A stretch of DNA of 64,000 nucleotides, from positions 1,612,001 through 1,676,000 of the forward strand of contig NZ_CP102285.1 of assembly GCF_025151045.1 (NCBI RefSeq), given 5' to 3'. Position numbers and translations under genes: made by a program. The notes below the pieces were generated by a model that worked only from the letters and a program-made list of their open reading frames with translations, was not told the DNA's origin and did no database searches. This document shows positions 63,290 through 64,000 of the stretch, in pieces. The DNA is from Parabacteroides johnsonii DSM 18315. Lineage in GTDB: Bacteria > Bacteroidota > Bacteroidia > Bacteroidales > Tannerellaceae. Position 1 is the first letter of the stretch; the number at the start of each line of letters is the position of its first letter.

Positions 63290-63580
63290 TCTGCTTCAAT
63301 GGCTGTGCCGACTGGTCCGGGCACGACGTCCCATGTTTGCGGTCAATCCTTAAGTATTGGCCTAATTTCACAAAAGAAACAAATTATTCAATATATATCG
63401 GGAAGTATAGTGCTTTATCCAAAAAGAATGCTTTCCTTTGTATCAACAAACAATGAGAGATTATATCGATTTGATTTTTCACATGTATCTTCTCAATTAT
63501 ATATTGAGCATTTTCATCTCTGATAAATAACTTCCTTACATTCGATTGTTGAATTATTAATTTTTTTATTTTTATATTTT

Positions 63581-63826
63581 ATGAACATGTATATTGGTAA
63601 CCTTAGCTATAACGTTAGGGAATCAGATTTAAGAGATGTAATGGAAGAGTTCGGAACAGTTGATTCAGTAAAACTTATCATCGATCGCGACACAAGAAGA
63701 TCTAAAGGTTTTGCATTCGTCGAAATGCCGGAAGATTCCGAAGCACAAAACGCAATCAGAGATTTGAACGGAGCCACTTACGAAGGCCGTCAGATGGTTG
63801 TAAAAGAAGCACTCCCAAGAAATTAA
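63581..63826 (+). CDS. RRM-type RNA-binding protein
   Basis: This 81-residue protein is one RRM: RNP2 MYIGNLSY and RNP1 KGFAFVEM are intact. Bacteroidetes use such small RRM proteins as RNA chaperones or regulators in place of Hfq. The 290-base gap upstream contains no gene; a TTCCTTTG at about 63430 could be a -7 box and would give a long, A/T-rich leader. A terminator follows directly. Confidence 0.93.
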   Translation: MNMYIGNLSYNVRESDLRDVMEEFGTVDSVKLIIDRDTRRSKGFAFVEMPEDSEAQNAIRDLNGATYEGRQMVVKEALPRN

Positions 63827-63853
63827 TTCTACAGAATTATAAAAGTTAAATTG

Positions 63854-63888
63854 AAAAGGATATCCGGTTTCGGGTATCCTTTTCTTGT
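63854..63888 (+). terminator. Terminator after the RRM gene
   Basis: AAAAGGATA pairs with TATCCTTTT around a CCGGTTTCGG-containing loop, followed by a T-rich tract. Confidence 0.85.
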
Positions 63889-63939
63889 TTATTCCACCTA
63901 TCTTTTAACCAATTCCTTTTTTCCTAAAAGATTTGTACC

Positions 63940-63947
63940 TAACTTTG
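63940..63947 (+). promoter_or_regulatory. Predicted -7 box for folC
   Basis: TAACTTTG followed by C matches TAnnTTTG and lies 22 bases before the ATG at 63969. Confidence 0.6.
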
Positions 63948-63968
63948 CGAAATATAAAAAATAACAGC

Positions 63969-64000
63969 ATGACATACGAAGAGACGCTACACTATCTATA
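63969..64000 (+). CDS. folC: Start of a folylpolyglutamate synthase-like gene, partial
   Basis: Only the first ten codons are present (MTYEETLHYL and one more base pair set). The M.YEETL.YL opening resembles bacterial folylpolyglutamate/dihydrofolate synthases, but this is little evidence, so the call is tentative. A -7 box precedes it. Confidence 0.45.
   Translation, partial: MTYEETLHYL

Noticed and set aside
63299-63523. 74-codon frame after the response regulator
   Set aside because: Its composition differs from neighbouring genes and the first part is not conserved-looking; this region more likely holds the promoter and leader of the RRM gene.

Overview
The window is a Bacteroidales chromosome segment, most likely Parabacteroides or a close relative. 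Supporting signs are the Bacteroidetes-type promoter boxes (TAnnTTTG, often ending in TTTGC) upstream of many genes, the near absence of Shine-Dalgarno sequences, the MoxR/Bat aerotolerance operon, NspC, a GH127 enzyme, a SusC-era style outer-membrane barrel, an anSME-type sulfatase maturase tail, and family-specific small membrane proteins. No rRNA, tRNA, CRISPR array, insertion sequence or prophage was seen. The genus is inferred from gene content, not proven.

Layout. 1-3.5 kb: end of a radical-SAM maturase, a TldD/TldE protease pair, and two tiny membrane proteins. 3.6-6.7 kb: leftward copper module (CopA ATPase, small HMA protein, HlyIII-family protein). 6.9-7.5 kb: YhcH-family gene followed by a 157-bp MITE-like element with 19-bp perfect terminal inverted repeats. 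7.6-29.6 kb: an exopolysaccharide/capsule locus split into two convergent operons plus one rightward gene. The rightward operon has a promoter, a leader terminator, a receiver protein, an initiating sugar-1-phosphate transferase, a half-size TolC, a Wzc/GumC-like co-polymerase with a degenerate kinase domain, a Wzy-like polymerase, three glycosyltransferases, a phosphoribosyltransferase-HAD fusion and an acyltransferase. The leftward operon has UDP-xylose synthase, four family 2 glycosyltransferases, an asparagine-synthase-like protein without the glutaminase cysteine, and a Wzx flippase. Together they form one Wzx/Wzy-type pathway; the two halves meet in a repeat-rich 0.5-kb gap.

29.7-40.5 kb: universal stress protein, a small HTH protein, and one long leftward operon moxR-DUF58-(accessory)-batA-batB-batC-batD-batE-PAP2. 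40.6-45.8 kb: an HU protein overlapping a second HU protein that carries a transmembrane helix and a LysM-like tail, then rimO, ftsY and nspC. 46.2-48.4 kb: a BlaI repressor / M56 metallopeptidase-TonB pair with an operator over the promoter, and a second copy of the tiny-membrane-protein pair. 48.5-58.4 kb: UvrD/PcrA helicase, GH127 enzyme, a secreted protein of unknown function, DnaB, a divergent AraC regulator/TSUP transporter pair, and a DUF1016 nuclease-like gene. 58.7-64 kb: outer-membrane barrel protein divergent from a histidine kinase/response regulator pair, an RRM RNA-binding protein, and the start of folC.

Most worth a second look: the PRTase-HAD fusion in the polysaccharide operon, the HU-TM-LysM protein, the paired tiny membrane proteins present twice, the polysaccharide leader terminator, the MITE-like element, a 61-bp repeat present twice, and heptamer-based inverted repeats in several intergenic gaps. 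All similarity statements come from reading motifs by eye; no search was run.
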